Assembly: GCA_046261875.1 (NCBI GenBank)
Contig: JBHENW010000194.1
Coordinates: forward strand, 1 to 23,274
Direction of reading: 5' to 3'
Source: JBHENW01 sp046261875
Lineage (GTDB): Bacteria > Acidobacteriota > Thermoanaerobaculia > UBA5066 > Gp7-AA6
DNA: 23,274 nucleotides
Shown: in pieces, positions 15,270-23,274 of the stretch
Layout: every line of letters begins with the position of its first letter
How positions within the stretch are numbered: position 1 is the stretch's first letter
The notes under the pieces: generated by a model
What the model saw: the letters and a program-made list of their open reading frames with translations, nothing else
Databases searched by the model: none
What the model was told of the DNA's origin: nothing
Made by a program: the position numbers and the translations under genes

Positions 15270-18200
15270 GCCTCGTCGAAGACCGCCCGCCGCGCCCCGC
15301 CGACGCTCCGGCCGAGGAGCTGGACCTCGGAGCCCTCCGCGAGCTCTCGCGCGAAGGCGGCGGCAAGCGGTATTGGCGCTCCCTCGAGGAGCTCTCGCGC
15401 ACCGAAGGGTTCGAGAGCTTCCTGCGTCGGGAGTTCCCGGTCGCCCTGACGGAGGGGTACGACCGGCGCGACTTCCTCCGGGTCATGGCCGCCTCCCTCG
15501 CGCTCGCCGGCGTGACCGCCTGCACGCAGCAGCCGGTCGAGAAGATCGTCCCGTACGTCCGGGCGCCGGAGGAGTTCGTTCCGGGCCGCCCTCTGTTCTA
15601 CGCCACGGCCCTGACCCTGGGGGGTCTCGCCCAGGGAGTCCTGGTGGAGAGCCACATGGGGCGCCCGACGAAAGTCGAGGGAAACCCGCAACATCCCGCC
15701 AGCCTGGGGGCGACCGACGTCTTCTCCCAGGCGTCTCTCCTCACGCTCTACGATCCCGACCGGTCGCGCACGCTGACGCAGCTCGGTGAGATCCGGCCCT
15801 GGACCTCCTTCCTCTCCGCCCTCCGGCTGGCCCTGGAAGAGCAGCGCGGACGCCGTGGCGCCGGGATCCGGATCCTGACGGAAACGGTCACCTCTCCCAC
15901 GCTCGCGCGGCAGCTGCGCGACCTCCTCGCGCGCTTTACGGAAACGCGAGGGCACCAGTACGAGCCGGTCTCGCGCGATGCCGCGCGCGAGGGCGCCCGC
16001 CTCGCCTTCGGCGCTCCCTTGTCGATCCAGCACCGGCTCGAAGGCGCCGACGTGATCCTCTCCCTCGACGCGGACTTCCTCTCCTGCGGCCCCGGACACC
16101 TGCGCGCCGTCCGCGAGTTCTCGGCCCGGCGGCGTCCCGACGCGGCAGGCGGGATGAACCGCCTCTACGCCGTCGAGTCCAGCCCCACGAACACCGGGGC
16201 TTCCGCCGACCATCGTCTCCCCGTCCGGCCATCGGAGGTCGAAGCCGTCGCGCGCGCGATCGCTTCGGCGCTCGGGGCCGCGCCGGCGGGACCGCCGCTG
16301 GGGGCGCCGGCCGCGGCGTGGACTGCGGCCGTGGCGGCGGACCTGAAGCGCTCCGCGGGGCGCAGCTGCGTCATCGCGGGGGAGCACGGGGCGCCGTCGG
16401 TCCACTGGCTGGCGCACGCGATCAACGGAACGCTCGGCAACTTCGGGACGACCGTAATCGCGACGGACCCGGTCGAAGCGGATCCCGTCGCTCAGGCGGA
16501 GTCCATCGCGGAGCTGGCACGCGCGATGGATGCGGGCAGGGTCGAGGTCCTCCTCATCCTCGGCGGGAATCCGGTCTTCGACGCGCCCGCCGACCTGGAC
16601 TTCGCCGCGCGGATGGATCCCGTCAAGTTCCGCGCCCGGCTCGGGCTCTACGACGACGAGACCTCGCGCCTTTGCCACTGGCACGTCCCCGAGGCGCACA
16701 CCCTCGAGAGCTGGGGGGACGCCCGCGCCTACGACGGGACGGTGACCCTCCAGCAGCCGCTCATCGCCCCGCTCTACGGAGGGCGCTCCGCTCACGAGCT
16801 GCTCGCGGCCTTTACCGACCAGCCGGAGCGGTCGGGTTATCAGATCGTGCGGGAGCACTGGCAGGCGCAGAGCCCCGGCCAGGGGGCAGGGGGTACCGCA
16901 AGGTCCTCCCCCGAAGATGACTTCGAGGCGTTCTGGCGGCGCTCGCTCCACGACGGCGTAGTCGCGGGCACGGCCCTCCCCGCGCGGAGCGTCTCCGTGC
17001 GGACCGTCGCGGCGGCTCCCGCGGTCCCGCGTCCGACTGCGGGCGAAGCGCTCGAGATCAATCTGCGGCCGGATCCTTCGATCTACGACGGGCGCTTCGC
17101 CAACAACGGCTGGCTGCAGGAGCTCCCCCGCCCGCTGACGAAGCTGACCTGGGACAACGCCCTGCTCGTCTCGCCGGCGACCGCCCAGCGGCTCGGCCTC
17201 CAGAGGGAAGATCTCGTCGAGATCTCCGCCGGCGGCCGGCGCGTGACGGCGCCCGTCTGGATCCAGCCGGGCCAGCCCGACCGATGCGGGACGCTCCATT
17301 TCGGCCACGGCCGCCGCCGGGCCGGGCGCGTCGGGACGGGCACGGGCGTGGACGTTTATCCCCTGCGGACGCTCGGATCGCTCTCGACGATCGCGGGCGC
17401 GCAGTTGCGCCGCACGGGCGGCCGGCAGCCTCTCGCCTGCACGCAGCTGCACCACTCGATGGAAGGACGCGACATCGTGCGGTCCCGGACGCTCGAGGAG
17501 CTCCGGCGCGGAGATGCGCACGGCGAAGGCGCGGGGCACGCAGCGTCCGAGGAGCTGTCACTCCTCCCGCCGTACGAGTACAAGGGCTACGCGTGGGGAA
17601 TGGCGATCGATCTCGCTGCGTGCGTGGGCTGCAACGCCTGCGTCGTCGCATGCCAGGCCGAGAACAACATCCCCGTCGTCGGCCGGAAGGAAGTCCTGCG
17701 CGGGCGCGAGATGCACTGGATCCGGGTGGACCGGTACTACGCGGGGAGCGCGGACGATCCGGAGACGTACTTCCAACCCCTGCCCTGCATGCACTGCGAG
17801 AGGGCGCCCTGCGAGCCGGTCTGTCCGGTCGGCGCGACGGTGCACAGCGCCGAGGGCCTGAACGACATGGTCTACAACCGCTGCATCGGGACGCGCTACT
17901 GCTCGAACAACTGCCCCTACAAGGTCCGGCGGTTCAACTTCTTCCACTACGCCAAGCCGCTGCGGCAGCCGCCGCTCCAGCTCCTCCCGAACCCCGACGT
18001 GACCGTCCGGTCCCGGGGGGTCATGGAGAAATGCACGTACTGCGTCCAGCGGATCAACGCCGCGCGCATCGACGCGGAACGCGAGGGCCGCCGGGTGCGG
18101 GACGGCGAGGTCCAGACGGCGTGTCAGCAGGTCTGCGCCGCGCGCGCGATCACCTTCGGGGACATCAACGACCGGGCCGCGACCGTGGCCGCGTGGAAGA

Positions 18201-18325
18201 AAGACGCGCGCAACTACTCGCTGCTCGCCGAGCTCGGGACGGTGCCGCGGACGACCTACCTCGCCGCCGTCCGCAACCCCAACCCGGAGCTGGCGGGGCC
18301 GACGCGGCCGGGTGAGCACGCATGA
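15266..18325 (+). CDS. actB: Alternative complex III subunit ActB, molybdopterin-oxidoreductase-like iron-sulfur protein
   Basis: The start is GTG 15266, overlapping the actA stop. It is chosen because the N-terminal part LREGGG-like segment, KRYWRSLEELSRTEGF and EFP match the family, whereas the frame upstream only shadows actA. The protein has 1019 residues. A twin-arginine segment (YDRRDFLRVMAASLALAG, Arg67-Arg68) marks Tat export. Residues about 100-700 resemble a molybdopterin oxidoreductase; in ACIII this part is known to lack the cofactor. From about residue 770 an NrfC-like ferredoxin domain carries Cys sets at 786/789/792/796, 841/844/849/853 and 873/879/883, followed by CTYC and CQQVC. 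This fits the usual 3[4Fe-4S]+[3Fe-4S] content. It takes electrons from quinol oxidised at ActC and passes them to ActA. Confidence 0.95.
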   Translation: MSLVEDRPPRPADAPAEELDLGALRELSREGGGKRYWRSLEELSRTEGFESFLRREFPVALTEGYDRRDFLRVMAASLALAGVTACTQQPVEKIVPYVRAPEEFVPGRPLFYATALTLGGLAQGVLVESHMGRPTKVEGNPQHPASLGATDVFSQASLLTLYDPDRSRTLTQLGEIRPWTSFLSALRLALEEQRGRRGAGIRILTETVTSPTLARQLRDLLARFTETRGHQYEPVSRDAAREGARLAFGAPLSIQHRLEGADVILSLDADFLSCGPGHLRAVREFSARRRPDAAGGMNRLYAVESSPTNTGASADHRLPVRPSEVEAVARAIASALGAAPAGPPLGAPAAAWTAAVAADLKRSAGRSCVIAGEHGAPSVHWLAHAINGTLGNFGTTVIATDPVEADPVAQAESIAELARAMDAGRVEVLLILGGNPVFDAPADLDFAARMDPVKFRARLGLYDDETSRLCHWHVPEAHTLESWGDARAYDGTVTLQQPLIAPLYGGRSAHELLAAFTDQPERSGYQIVREHWQAQSPGQGAGGTARSSPEDDFEAFWRRSLHDGVVAGTALPARSVSVRTVAAAPAVPRPTAGEALEINLRPDPSIYDGRFANNGWLQELPRPLTKLTWDNALLVSPATAQRLGLQREDLVEISAGGRRVTAPVWIQPGQPDRCGTLHFGHGRRRAGRVGTGTGVDVYPLRTLGSLSTIAGAQLRRTGGRQPLACTQLHHSMEGRDIVRSRTLEELRRGDAHGEGAGHAASEELSLLPPYEYKGYAWGMAIDLAACVGCNACVVACQAENNIPVVGRKEVLRGREMHWIRVDRYYAGSADDPETYFQPLPCMHCERAPCEPVCPVGATVHSAEGLNDMVYNRCIGTRYCSNNCPYKVRRFNFFHYAKPLRQPPLQLLPNPDVTVRSRGVMEKCTYCVQRINAARIDAEREGRRVRDGEVQTACQQVCAARAITFGDINDRAATVAAWKKDARNYSLLAELGTVPRTTYLAAVRNPNPELAGPTRPGEHA

Positions 18326-19716
18326 CCGAGAGCATTCACCAGCAGACCCCGGCGGTCGACCGGCCGCCGGTTCCCGGCCACGCGATCATCGCCCCGGGAC
18401 ACACCTTCGGGTCGGTCACCGACAAGATCAGCTCGATCGTCCTGGCGCGGCGGCCCCCGCTGTTCTGGGTCGCCGGCGCCGGCATCTCCTTCCTCCTCGT
18501 GATGGGACTGCTGGTGACCATCACCCTCCTCGTTTTCCGCGGCGTCGGGATCTGGGGCGTCAACGTTCCCGTCGGCTGGGGCTTCGACATCCTCAACTTC
18601 GTCTGGTGGATCGGGATCGGCCACGCCGGAACGCTGATCTCCGCGATCCTCCTGCTCCTGCGCCAGCAGTGGAGGACCTCGATCAACCGTTTCGCGGAGG
18701 CGATGACGCTCTTCGCCGTGGCCTGCGCGCTGCTCTATCCCACGTTCCACACGGGCCGGCCGTGGCTGGACTACTGGATGATCCCGTACCCCAACACGAT
18801 GGGGATGTGGCCGCAGTTCAGGAGTCCCCTCATCTGGGACGTCTTCGCCGTCACGACCTACGGGACCGTCTCGCTCCTCTTCTGGTTCGTCGGGTTGCTG
18901 CCCGACCTGGCCACCCTCCGGGACCGGTCGCGCAGTCACTTCGCGAAAGTCGTCTACGGGATGCTCGCGATGGGATGGCGCGGATCGGCCCTCCACTGGC
19001 ACCGGTACGAGACGGCCTACCTGCTCCTCGCCGGCCTCGCGACGCCGCTCGTCGTGTCGGTGCACACCGTGGTGTCCTTCGACTTCGCCGTCGGCATCGT
19101 GCCGGGCTGGCACGCGACGATCTTCCCCCCGTACTTCGTGGCGGGCGCGATCTACGCGGGCTTCGCGATGGTCATGACGCTTGCGATCCCGCTGCGCGTC
19201 GTCTATGGGCTCCAAGACTTCATCACGATGCGGCACCTCCAGAACATGGCCAAGATCGTCCTCGCGACCGGCCTCATCGTCGCGTACGGCTACCTGATGG
19301 AAGCGTTCACGGCCTGGTACAGCGGCAACCCGTACGAGGAGTACATGCTGCTGAACCGCCTGCGCGGCCCCTACGCGCCGATGTACTGGGCGCTGCTCCT
19401 CTGCAACGTGCTCACCCCGCAGCTCCTCTGGTTCCGCAAAGTGCGCAGCAGCGTGTGGGCGCTCTTCGCAATTGCGATGGTCGTCAGCGTCGGCATGTGG
19501 CTCGAGCGCTACGTGATCATCGTCGTGAGCCTGCACCGCGACTTTCTCCCCTCCTCCTGGGGCATGTACTCCGGGACGGCATTCGACTGGTCCTTCTTCA
19601 TCGGCTCGATCGGGCTCTTCCTCGGGCTCATGTTCCTCTTCATCCGGTTCCTCCCGATGATCTCGATCTTCGAGATGCGGACGATCCTGCCGGAGGCGGA
19701 GGTCAAGGAGTCGTGA
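18322..19716 (+). CDS. actC: Alternative complex III subunit ActC, NrfD-like quinol-binding membrane protein
   Basis: A 464-residue polytopic protein of the NrfD/polysulfide-reductase membrane family, with about ten hydrophobic helices after a soluble N-terminus of about 45 residues. Recognisable segments include FDILNFVWWIGIGHAGTLIS, WRGSALHWHRYETAYLLLAG and VVSVHTVVSFDFAVGIVPGW, typical of ActC. In ACIII this subunit, with ActB, forms the quinol-oxidation site and may take part in proton movement. The ATG at 18322 overlaps the actB stop (ATGA), suggesting translational coupling. The stop overlaps the actD start. ActF in the same operon is a diverged paralogue. Confidence 0.95.
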   Translation: MTESIHQQTPAVDRPPVPGHAIIAPGHTFGSVTDKISSIVLARRPPLFWVAGAGISFLLVMGLLVTITLLVFRGVGIWGVNVPVGWGFDILNFVWWIGIGHAGTLISAILLLLRQQWRTSINRFAEAMTLFAVACALLYPTFHTGRPWLDYWMIPYPNTMGMWPQFRSPLIWDVFAVTTYGTVSLLFWFVGLLPDLATLRDRSRSHFAKVVYGMLAMGWRGSALHWHRYETAYLLLAGLATPLVVSVHTVVSFDFAVGIVPGWHATIFPPYFVAGAIYAGFAMVMTLAIPLRVVYGLQDFITMRHLQNMAKIVLATGLIVAYGYLMEAFTAWYSGNPYEEYMLLNRLRGPYAPMYWALLLCNVLTPQLLWFRKVRSSVWALFAIAMVVSVGMWLERYVIIVVSLHRDFLPSSWGMYSGTAFDWSFFIGSIGLFLGLMFLFIRFLPMISIFEMRTILPEAEVKES

Positions 19717-20276
19717 GACCGAGCGGCTTCATTCCGCTGCCGCCGGTTCCGGGCCTCTACGGCGTCATGGGCGAGTTCGACAACGCGACGGATCTACTGG
19801 AGGCCGCCCGCCGCGCGCACGCCGCCGGATACCGGGAGATGGACGCCTACAGCCCGTTTCCGATCGAGGAGATCGCCGAGGCGCTCGGGTTCCGCCGGAC
19901 GCGCCTTCCCCTCGTCGTCCTGATCGGCGGGATCCTGGGCTGCCTCGGCGGCTACCTGCTGCAGTATTACGCCTCCGTCATCGACTATCCGTGGAACGTC
20001 GGCGGCCGCCCCTTGCACAGCTGGCCGTCGTTCATCCCGGTGACCTTCGAGATGACGATCCTGGGCGCGGCGCTGGCGGCCGTCTTGGGCATGCTGGGCG
20101 CCAACGGCCTCCCTCAGCCCTACCACCCGGTCTTCAACCACCCGCGCTTCGCGCTGGCGACCCGCGACCGGTTCTTCCTCTCGATCAAGGCGCGCGACCC
20201 CCTCTTCGACCGGGCGCGCACGGCGGCTTTCCTCGAGAGCCTCGGCGCGAAGTTCGTCGCCGAGGTGGCGCCGTGA
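19713..20276 (+). CDS. actD: Alternative complex III subunit ActD (DUF3341)
   Basis: The start is GTG 19713, overlapping the actC stop by four bases; upstream sequence in that frame is only a shadow of actC. The 187-residue protein begins with a short domain containing GLYGVMGEFDNATDLLEAAR and MDAYSPFPIEEIAEALG, the hallmark of DUF3341/ActD. Two membrane helices follow (about 66-88 and 105-130), joined by YPWNVGGRPLHSWPSFIPVT. A C-terminal cytoplasmic-type region has HPRFALATRDRFFLSI. In known ACIII structures ActD packs beside ActC; it binds no cofactor. Length and motifs are normal. Confidence 0.94.
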   Translation: MRPSGFIPLPPVPGLYGVMGEFDNATDLLEAARRAHAAGYREMDAYSPFPIEEIAEALGFRRTRLPLVVLIGGILGCLGGYLLQYYASVIDYPWNVGGRPLHSWPSFIPVTFEMTILGAALAAVLGMLGANGLPQPYHPVFNHPRFALATRDRFFLSIKARDPLFDRARTAAFLESLGAKFVAEVAP

Positions 20277-20902
20277 AGCGGCTCGCGGCGGCGGCATTGA
20301 TCGCGTCGGGCCTGTGTGGCCTCGCCGCCTGCCGGCAGGACATGCACGACAACCCGCGCTACGAGCCGCTCGAGAAGAGCGACTTTTTCCGCGACCGCCG
20401 CGCCTCGCGCCTTCCGGTCGAAGGGACCGTCCCACGCGGCGGGCTGCGCGAGGACGACGCCGTCTTCCGCGGCAAGTCGGGAACGGTCCCCGTCGCGGAG
20501 ATCCCGCTGCCGGTCACGCGGGAGCTGCTCGCGCGGGGCCGAGGGCGTTACGACATCTTCTGCGCGCCCTGTCACGACCGGGTGGGCACCGGCCTCGGGA
20601 TGGTCGTGCAGCGCGGCTACCGCCGTCCCCCGTCGCTCCACGAAGAGCGGCTGCGCCAGGCCGCCCCGGGTTACATGTACGACGTCATCACGAGCGGTTT
20701 CGGATCCATGCCGGACTACGCCGCGCAGATTCCGCCGGAGGACCGGTGGGCGATCGTGGCGTACACGCGGGCGCTCCAGCTTTCCCAGCGGGCGTCCGTG
20801 GCCGACGTGCCGCCGGAGGAGCGCGCCCGCCTCGACGCTCCGGCGCCCCTGCCGACGCCGGCGGAGAAACGCATGATGCGCCGCGAGGCGGCCCGCCCGT
20901 GA
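20273..20902 (+). CDS. actE: Alternative complex III subunit ActE, monoheme cytochrome c lipoprotein
   Basis: The start is GTG 20273, overlapping the actD stop (GTGA). The 209-residue precursor has a lipobox LAAC with lipidation Cys20, so it is anchored to the outer face of the inner membrane. There is one heme site, CAPCH (97-101), and a likely distal Met ligand at 136 in GFGSMPDYA. The N-terminal mature part contains MHDNPRYEPLEKSDFF, common in ActE proteins. It receives electrons from ActA and passes them to a terminal oxidase or soluble carrier. The Pro- and Arg-rich C-terminal tail is ordinary for the family. Its stop overlaps the actF start. Confidence 0.95.
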   Translation: MKRLAAAALIASGLCGLAACRQDMHDNPRYEPLEKSDFFRDRRASRLPVEGTVPRGGLREDDAVFRGKSGTVPVAEIPLPVTRELLARGRGRYDIFCAPCHDRVGTGLGMVVQRGYRRPPSLHEERLRQAAPGYMYDVITSGFGSMPDYAAQIPPEDRWAIVAYTRALQLSQRASVADVPPEERARLDAPAPLPTPAEKRMMRREAARP

Positions 20903-22083
20903 GCGCCATCGCGCCGGCGGCCGGAACGGTGCCCGAGAGCCTGACGCGTCTGCGCCGCCCCGCTCTCATCGGGGGAATCGCGCTGCTCGTCGTCTGCGCC
21001 GTCGCGGCGCTGCTCGGCTCGGACCACTTCTACCGCTCCTATCTGCTCGCGTTCCTCTTCTGGACGGGGATCGCCGTGGGCTGCATGGCCATCGCGATGC
21101 TCAACCACGTCACCGGTGGCGCCTGGGGCGCGGTCATGCGGCGGCCCCTGGAGTCCGGGGCGGCGACCCTCCCCCTCATGGCGCTTCTGTTCGTGCCGAT
21201 CGCGCTGTCCCTGCACCGGCTCTACGAGTGGTCGCACGCGGAGGCTCTCGCGCGCGATCCGCTCCTGCGCCACAAGAGCGCGTACCTCAATCCCGCTTTC
21301 TTCGTCGGCCGGGCGCTCGTCTATTTCGCCGGCTGGATCTTCCTCGCGCACCTGCTGCGGAAATGGTCCCTCGACATGGACCGGAGCGCCGACCCCGCGC
21401 GCCGCCGCCGGCTCCAGCTCTTCTCCTCGATAGGCTTGGTCGCGTACGGGCTGACCGTCACCTTCGCCTCGATCGACTGGGTCATGTCGCTCGAGCCCCA
21501 CTGGTTCTCGACGATGTACGGCGTCCTCTTCATCATTGGCCAGGCCCTCGGCGCCTTCTCGTTCATGGTGGCGCTCACCGTGATCCTCGCGCGCCGCGAG
21601 CCGCTTTCAGCCGTCGTGACGCGGGACACCCTGCACGACCAGGGGAAGCTCCTCCTCGCATTCGTGATGCTCTGGTCCTACGCCGCCTTTTCACAGTTCC
21701 TGATCATCTGGTCCGGCAACCTCCCGGAAGAGGTGAGCTGGTACGTCGCCCGGTTCCGCGGAGGCTGGGGCGCGGTGGGGCTCGTTCTCGTCGTCTTCCA
21801 CTTCTTCATCCCCTTCGTCCTGCTCCTCGCGCGGACCACGAAGCGGGCGCCGCGCGTGCTCGGCGCCACCGCGGCCCTCGTGCTCGGCATGCGGTTCGTG
21901 GACCTGATCTGGCTCGTCCTGCCGGCTTTCTCCCGGGGGCACCTGCGCATCCACTGGATGGACCTGGTTCTTCCGCTCGGCATGGGGGGCGTCTGGCTCG
22001 CCGTCTTTCTCTGGCAGCTCGGCCGCGGGCCCCTCGTTCCCGCCAACGACCCGTCGCTTTCCCGGAGACCCGCGCATGGATGA
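20899..22083 (+). CDS. actF: Alternative complex III subunit ActF, NrfD-like membrane protein
   Basis: The start is GTG 20899, overlapping the actE stop by four bases. The 394-residue protein has about ten predicted helices and family segments such as AIAMLNHVTGGAWG, LYEWSHAEALARDPLLRHKS and WVMSLEPHWFSTMYGVLFI. It is related to ActC but shorter, without the long N-terminal extension. In ACIII it forms the second half of the membrane part and is a proposed proton-translocating element. The stop region overlaps the next gene by eight bases. Confidence 0.95.
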   Translation: MSAIAPAAGTVPESLTRLRRPALIGGIALLVVCAVAALLGSDHFYRSYLLAFLFWTGIAVGCMAIAMLNHVTGGAWGAVMRRPLESGAATLPLMALLFVPIALSLHRLYEWSHAEALARDPLLRHKSAYLNPAFFVGRALVYFAGWIFLAHLLRKWSLDMDRSADPARRRRLQLFSSIGLVAYGLTVTFASIDWVMSLEPHWFSTMYGVLFIIGQALGAFSFMVALTVILARREPLSAVVTRDTLHDQGKLLLAFVMLWSYAAFSQFLIIWSGNLPEEVSWYVARFRGGWGAVGLVLVVFHFFIPFVLLLARTTKRAPRVLGATAALVLGMRFVDLIWLVLPAFSRGHLRIHWMDLVLPLGMGGVWLAVFLWQLGRGPLVPANDPSLSRRPAHG

Positions 22084-22537
22084 GCACCGGGACTCCGCCG
22101 AGGCGACGCGCCACGAGGGTCACGATGTCTCGATCCGCTCGATCGTGCGGTTCGGGATCGGCCTGACCATCGCGGCGGTCGTCATCCACGTCGGGATCTG
22201 GCTGCTCTTCCGCTTCTTCGAGCGGTATGCGGAGAAGCGCGACGCCCCGCCGAGCTCGCTCTCCGCGCGGCGGCCGGTCGAGGCCCCCCGCAATCCCGAG
22301 AAGCTCTTTCCCGAGCCGCGCCTCGAGCGCTTCCCTTTCGCGACTCGGGAAAGCCTCCGCCGGGAAGAGGACAGCCGGCTCCTCGGGTACGGCTGGGTGG
22401 ACCGCGGAAGCGGCGTCGTGAGAATCCCCATCGAGCGCGCGATGGATCTGATCGCGGTGAGGGGTCTCCCGCCGGCGACCGGTTCCGCGCCGCCGCCGGC
22501 CGTTCCGGCGGCGGCCGCCCCGAGGTCCGGCTCGTGA
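22076..22537 (+). CDS. Small single-helix membrane protein of the ACIII operon
   Basis: A 153-residue protein whose ATG (22076) lies inside the end of actF. A short His- and Asp-rich N-terminus is followed by one membrane helix (about 24-47). A periplasmic segment then carries PEPRLE, REEDSRLLGYGWVDRGSGVV and RIPIERAMDLIAVRGLP, before a Pro/Ala-rich tail. From memory, the YGWVD/IPI-AM-RGLP region recurs in small proteins beside cytochrome oxidase or ACIII genes, but its function is not established. It could be an accessory subunit such as those named ActG or ActH in some lineages, or an assembly factor. Position and coupling to actF and the SCO gene support a role in the same complex. Confidence 0.85.
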   Translation: MDEHRDSAEATRHEGHDVSIRSIVRFGIGLTIAAVVIHVGIWLLFRFFERYAEKRDAPPSSLSARRPVEAPRNPEKLFPEPRLERFPFATRESLRREEDSRLLGYGWVDRGSGVVRIPIERAMDLIAVRGLPPATGSAPPPAVPAAAAPRSGS

Positions 22538-23274
22538 GGTACGCCGGCGCGGCGCTCGTGGCCGCGGGGATCCTCCACGCGGCCGTGCTGGCCGGCGACG
22601 CGCCCGCTCCGGCGGACGGAAGGCCCCGGGCGCTTCGGGGTGTGGAGATCGCGCAGCGCCTCAACCAGCGCGTCCCGCTCGAGGTGCCCTTCCGCGATGA
22701 AGCGGGCCGCGCGGTGCGCCTGGGGGATTACTTCGGGAAGAGGCCGGTTGTGCTCGCGCTCGTGTACTACGAGTGCCCGATGCTCTGCACGCAGGTCTTG
22801 AACGGCCTCGCGGCCGCGCTCGGCGCGGTCTCCTTCGATACCGGGCGGGAGTTCGACGTCGTCGCCGTCAGCTTCGACCCGCGCGAAACGCCGAAGCTGG
22901 CGGCGGAAAAGAAGCGGACGTACGTGACGCGCTACGGACGCCCGGGCGCGGAGAAGGGGTGGCACTTCCTGACGGGCGACGCCGCGTCAATTGCCGCCCT
23001 GACGGAGGCCGTGGGGTTCCGGTACCGTTTCGACCCGGAGACCGGCCAGTTCGCGCACGCGAGCGCCGTCTACGTTCTCACGCCGGAAGGGGTGCTGGCG
23101 CGCTACTTCTACGGCATCGAGTACGCGCCGCGGGACCTGCGCCTCTCGCTCGTCGAGGCGTCGCGCGGCCGCGTCGGAAGCCCCGTGGACCAGCTCCTCC
23201 TCTACTGCTTCCACTACGACCCGGTCGAAGGGAAGTACGGGGCCGTGGCGATGAACATGGTGCGGCTCGGCGGG
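22534..23274 (+). CDS. senC: SCO1/SenC copper chaperone (partial, 3' end outside window)
   Basis: The start is GTG 22534, overlapping the previous stop (GTGA). The frame is open to the window end (247 codons). An N-terminal hydrophobic stretch (ALVAAGILHAAVLA) is a signal or anchor. The thioredoxin-like SCO domain carries the copper site: YYECPMLCTQVLNGL with Cys81 and Cys85, and His165 in GQFAHASAVYVLTPEG. Other family features are FDVVAVSFDPRETP, GWHFLTGD and YFYGIEYAPRDLRLSLVEAS, and LLLYCFHYDP near the cut end. SCO proteins deliver copper to the CuA site of cytochrome oxidase subunit II, so a cox operon probably follows beyond the window. Confidence 0.94.
   Translation, partial: MRYAGAALVAAGILHAAVLAGDAPAPADGRPRALRGVEIAQRLNQRVPLEVPFRDEAGRAVRLGDYFGKRPVVLALVYYECPMLCTQVLNGLAAALGAVSFDTGREFDVVAVSFDPRETPKLAAEKKRTYVTRYGRPGAEKGWHFLTGDAASIAALTEAVGFRYRFDPETGQFAHASAVYVLTPEGVLARYFYGIEYAPRDLRLSLVEASRGRVGSPVDQLLLYCFHYDPVEGKYGAVAMNMVRLGG

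Noticed and set aside
15038..17539. 833-codon minus-strand frame antisense to actB
   Set aside because: Low-complexity Arg/Gly/Pro-rich composition typical of a codon-bias shadow; actB on the plus strand is unmistakable.

Overview
This GC-rich window most likely comes from an Acidobacteriota chromosome (Thermoanaerobaculia- or Vicinamibacteria-like). The placement is inferred from gene content: three very large TonB-dependent receptors with N-terminal carboxypeptidase-regulatory-like domains (Oar type), a sulfatase-fold/TPR lipoprotein, and an alternative complex III (ACIII) operon. No rRNA, tRNA or CRISPR array was seen.

Layout. 1-594 (+): the 3' end of a LytS-type sensor histidine kinase. 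595-763: a noncoding gap holding a REP-like repeat and a duplicated gene end. 607-12079 (-): an accessory block read right to left, made of TonB receptor 3 (12079-9176), TonB receptor 2 (8859 to about 5820), TonB receptor 1 (5737-2861) and the sulfatase-like TPR lipoprotein (2784 to about 764). A GC-rich hairpin or intrinsic terminator follows each receptor gene. 12528-13640 (+): an exported beta-lactamase-fold protein whose catalytic motifs are all degenerate. 13641-14092: a structured intergenic region with an orphan minus-strand terminator. 14093-14356 (+): an 87-residue exported protein with its own sigma-54-type promoter and a strong terminator. 14613-23274 (+): actABCDEF, a small membrane protein and a SCO1/SenC copper chaperone cut by the window end.

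The most interesting signal is regulatory. Near-consensus sigma-54 (-24/-12) promoters lie about 107-109 bases before the start codons of receptors 3 and 2, and a third lies before the 87-residue protein. Receptor 1 and the sulfatase-like gene have no visible promoter and sit just past terminator hairpins, so they may be expressed by limited read-through from receptor 2. I infer a small sigma-54 regulon for outer-membrane uptake or surface functions.

The ACIII operon is a core respiratory unit. ActA (pentaheme), ActB (Fe-S protein), ActC and ActF (NrfD-like membrane proteins), ActD and ActE (monoheme lipoprotein) oxidise quinol in place of a bc1 complex. SCO1 points to a cytochrome oxidase operon just beyond the window. 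Five successive junctions overlap by exactly four bases.

Two minus-strand genes carry single-base frame disruptions: three in the sulfatase-like gene and one near the end of receptor 2. The correct frames can be reconstructed by eye. They may be sequencing or assembly errors or early gene decay; the sequence alone cannot decide.
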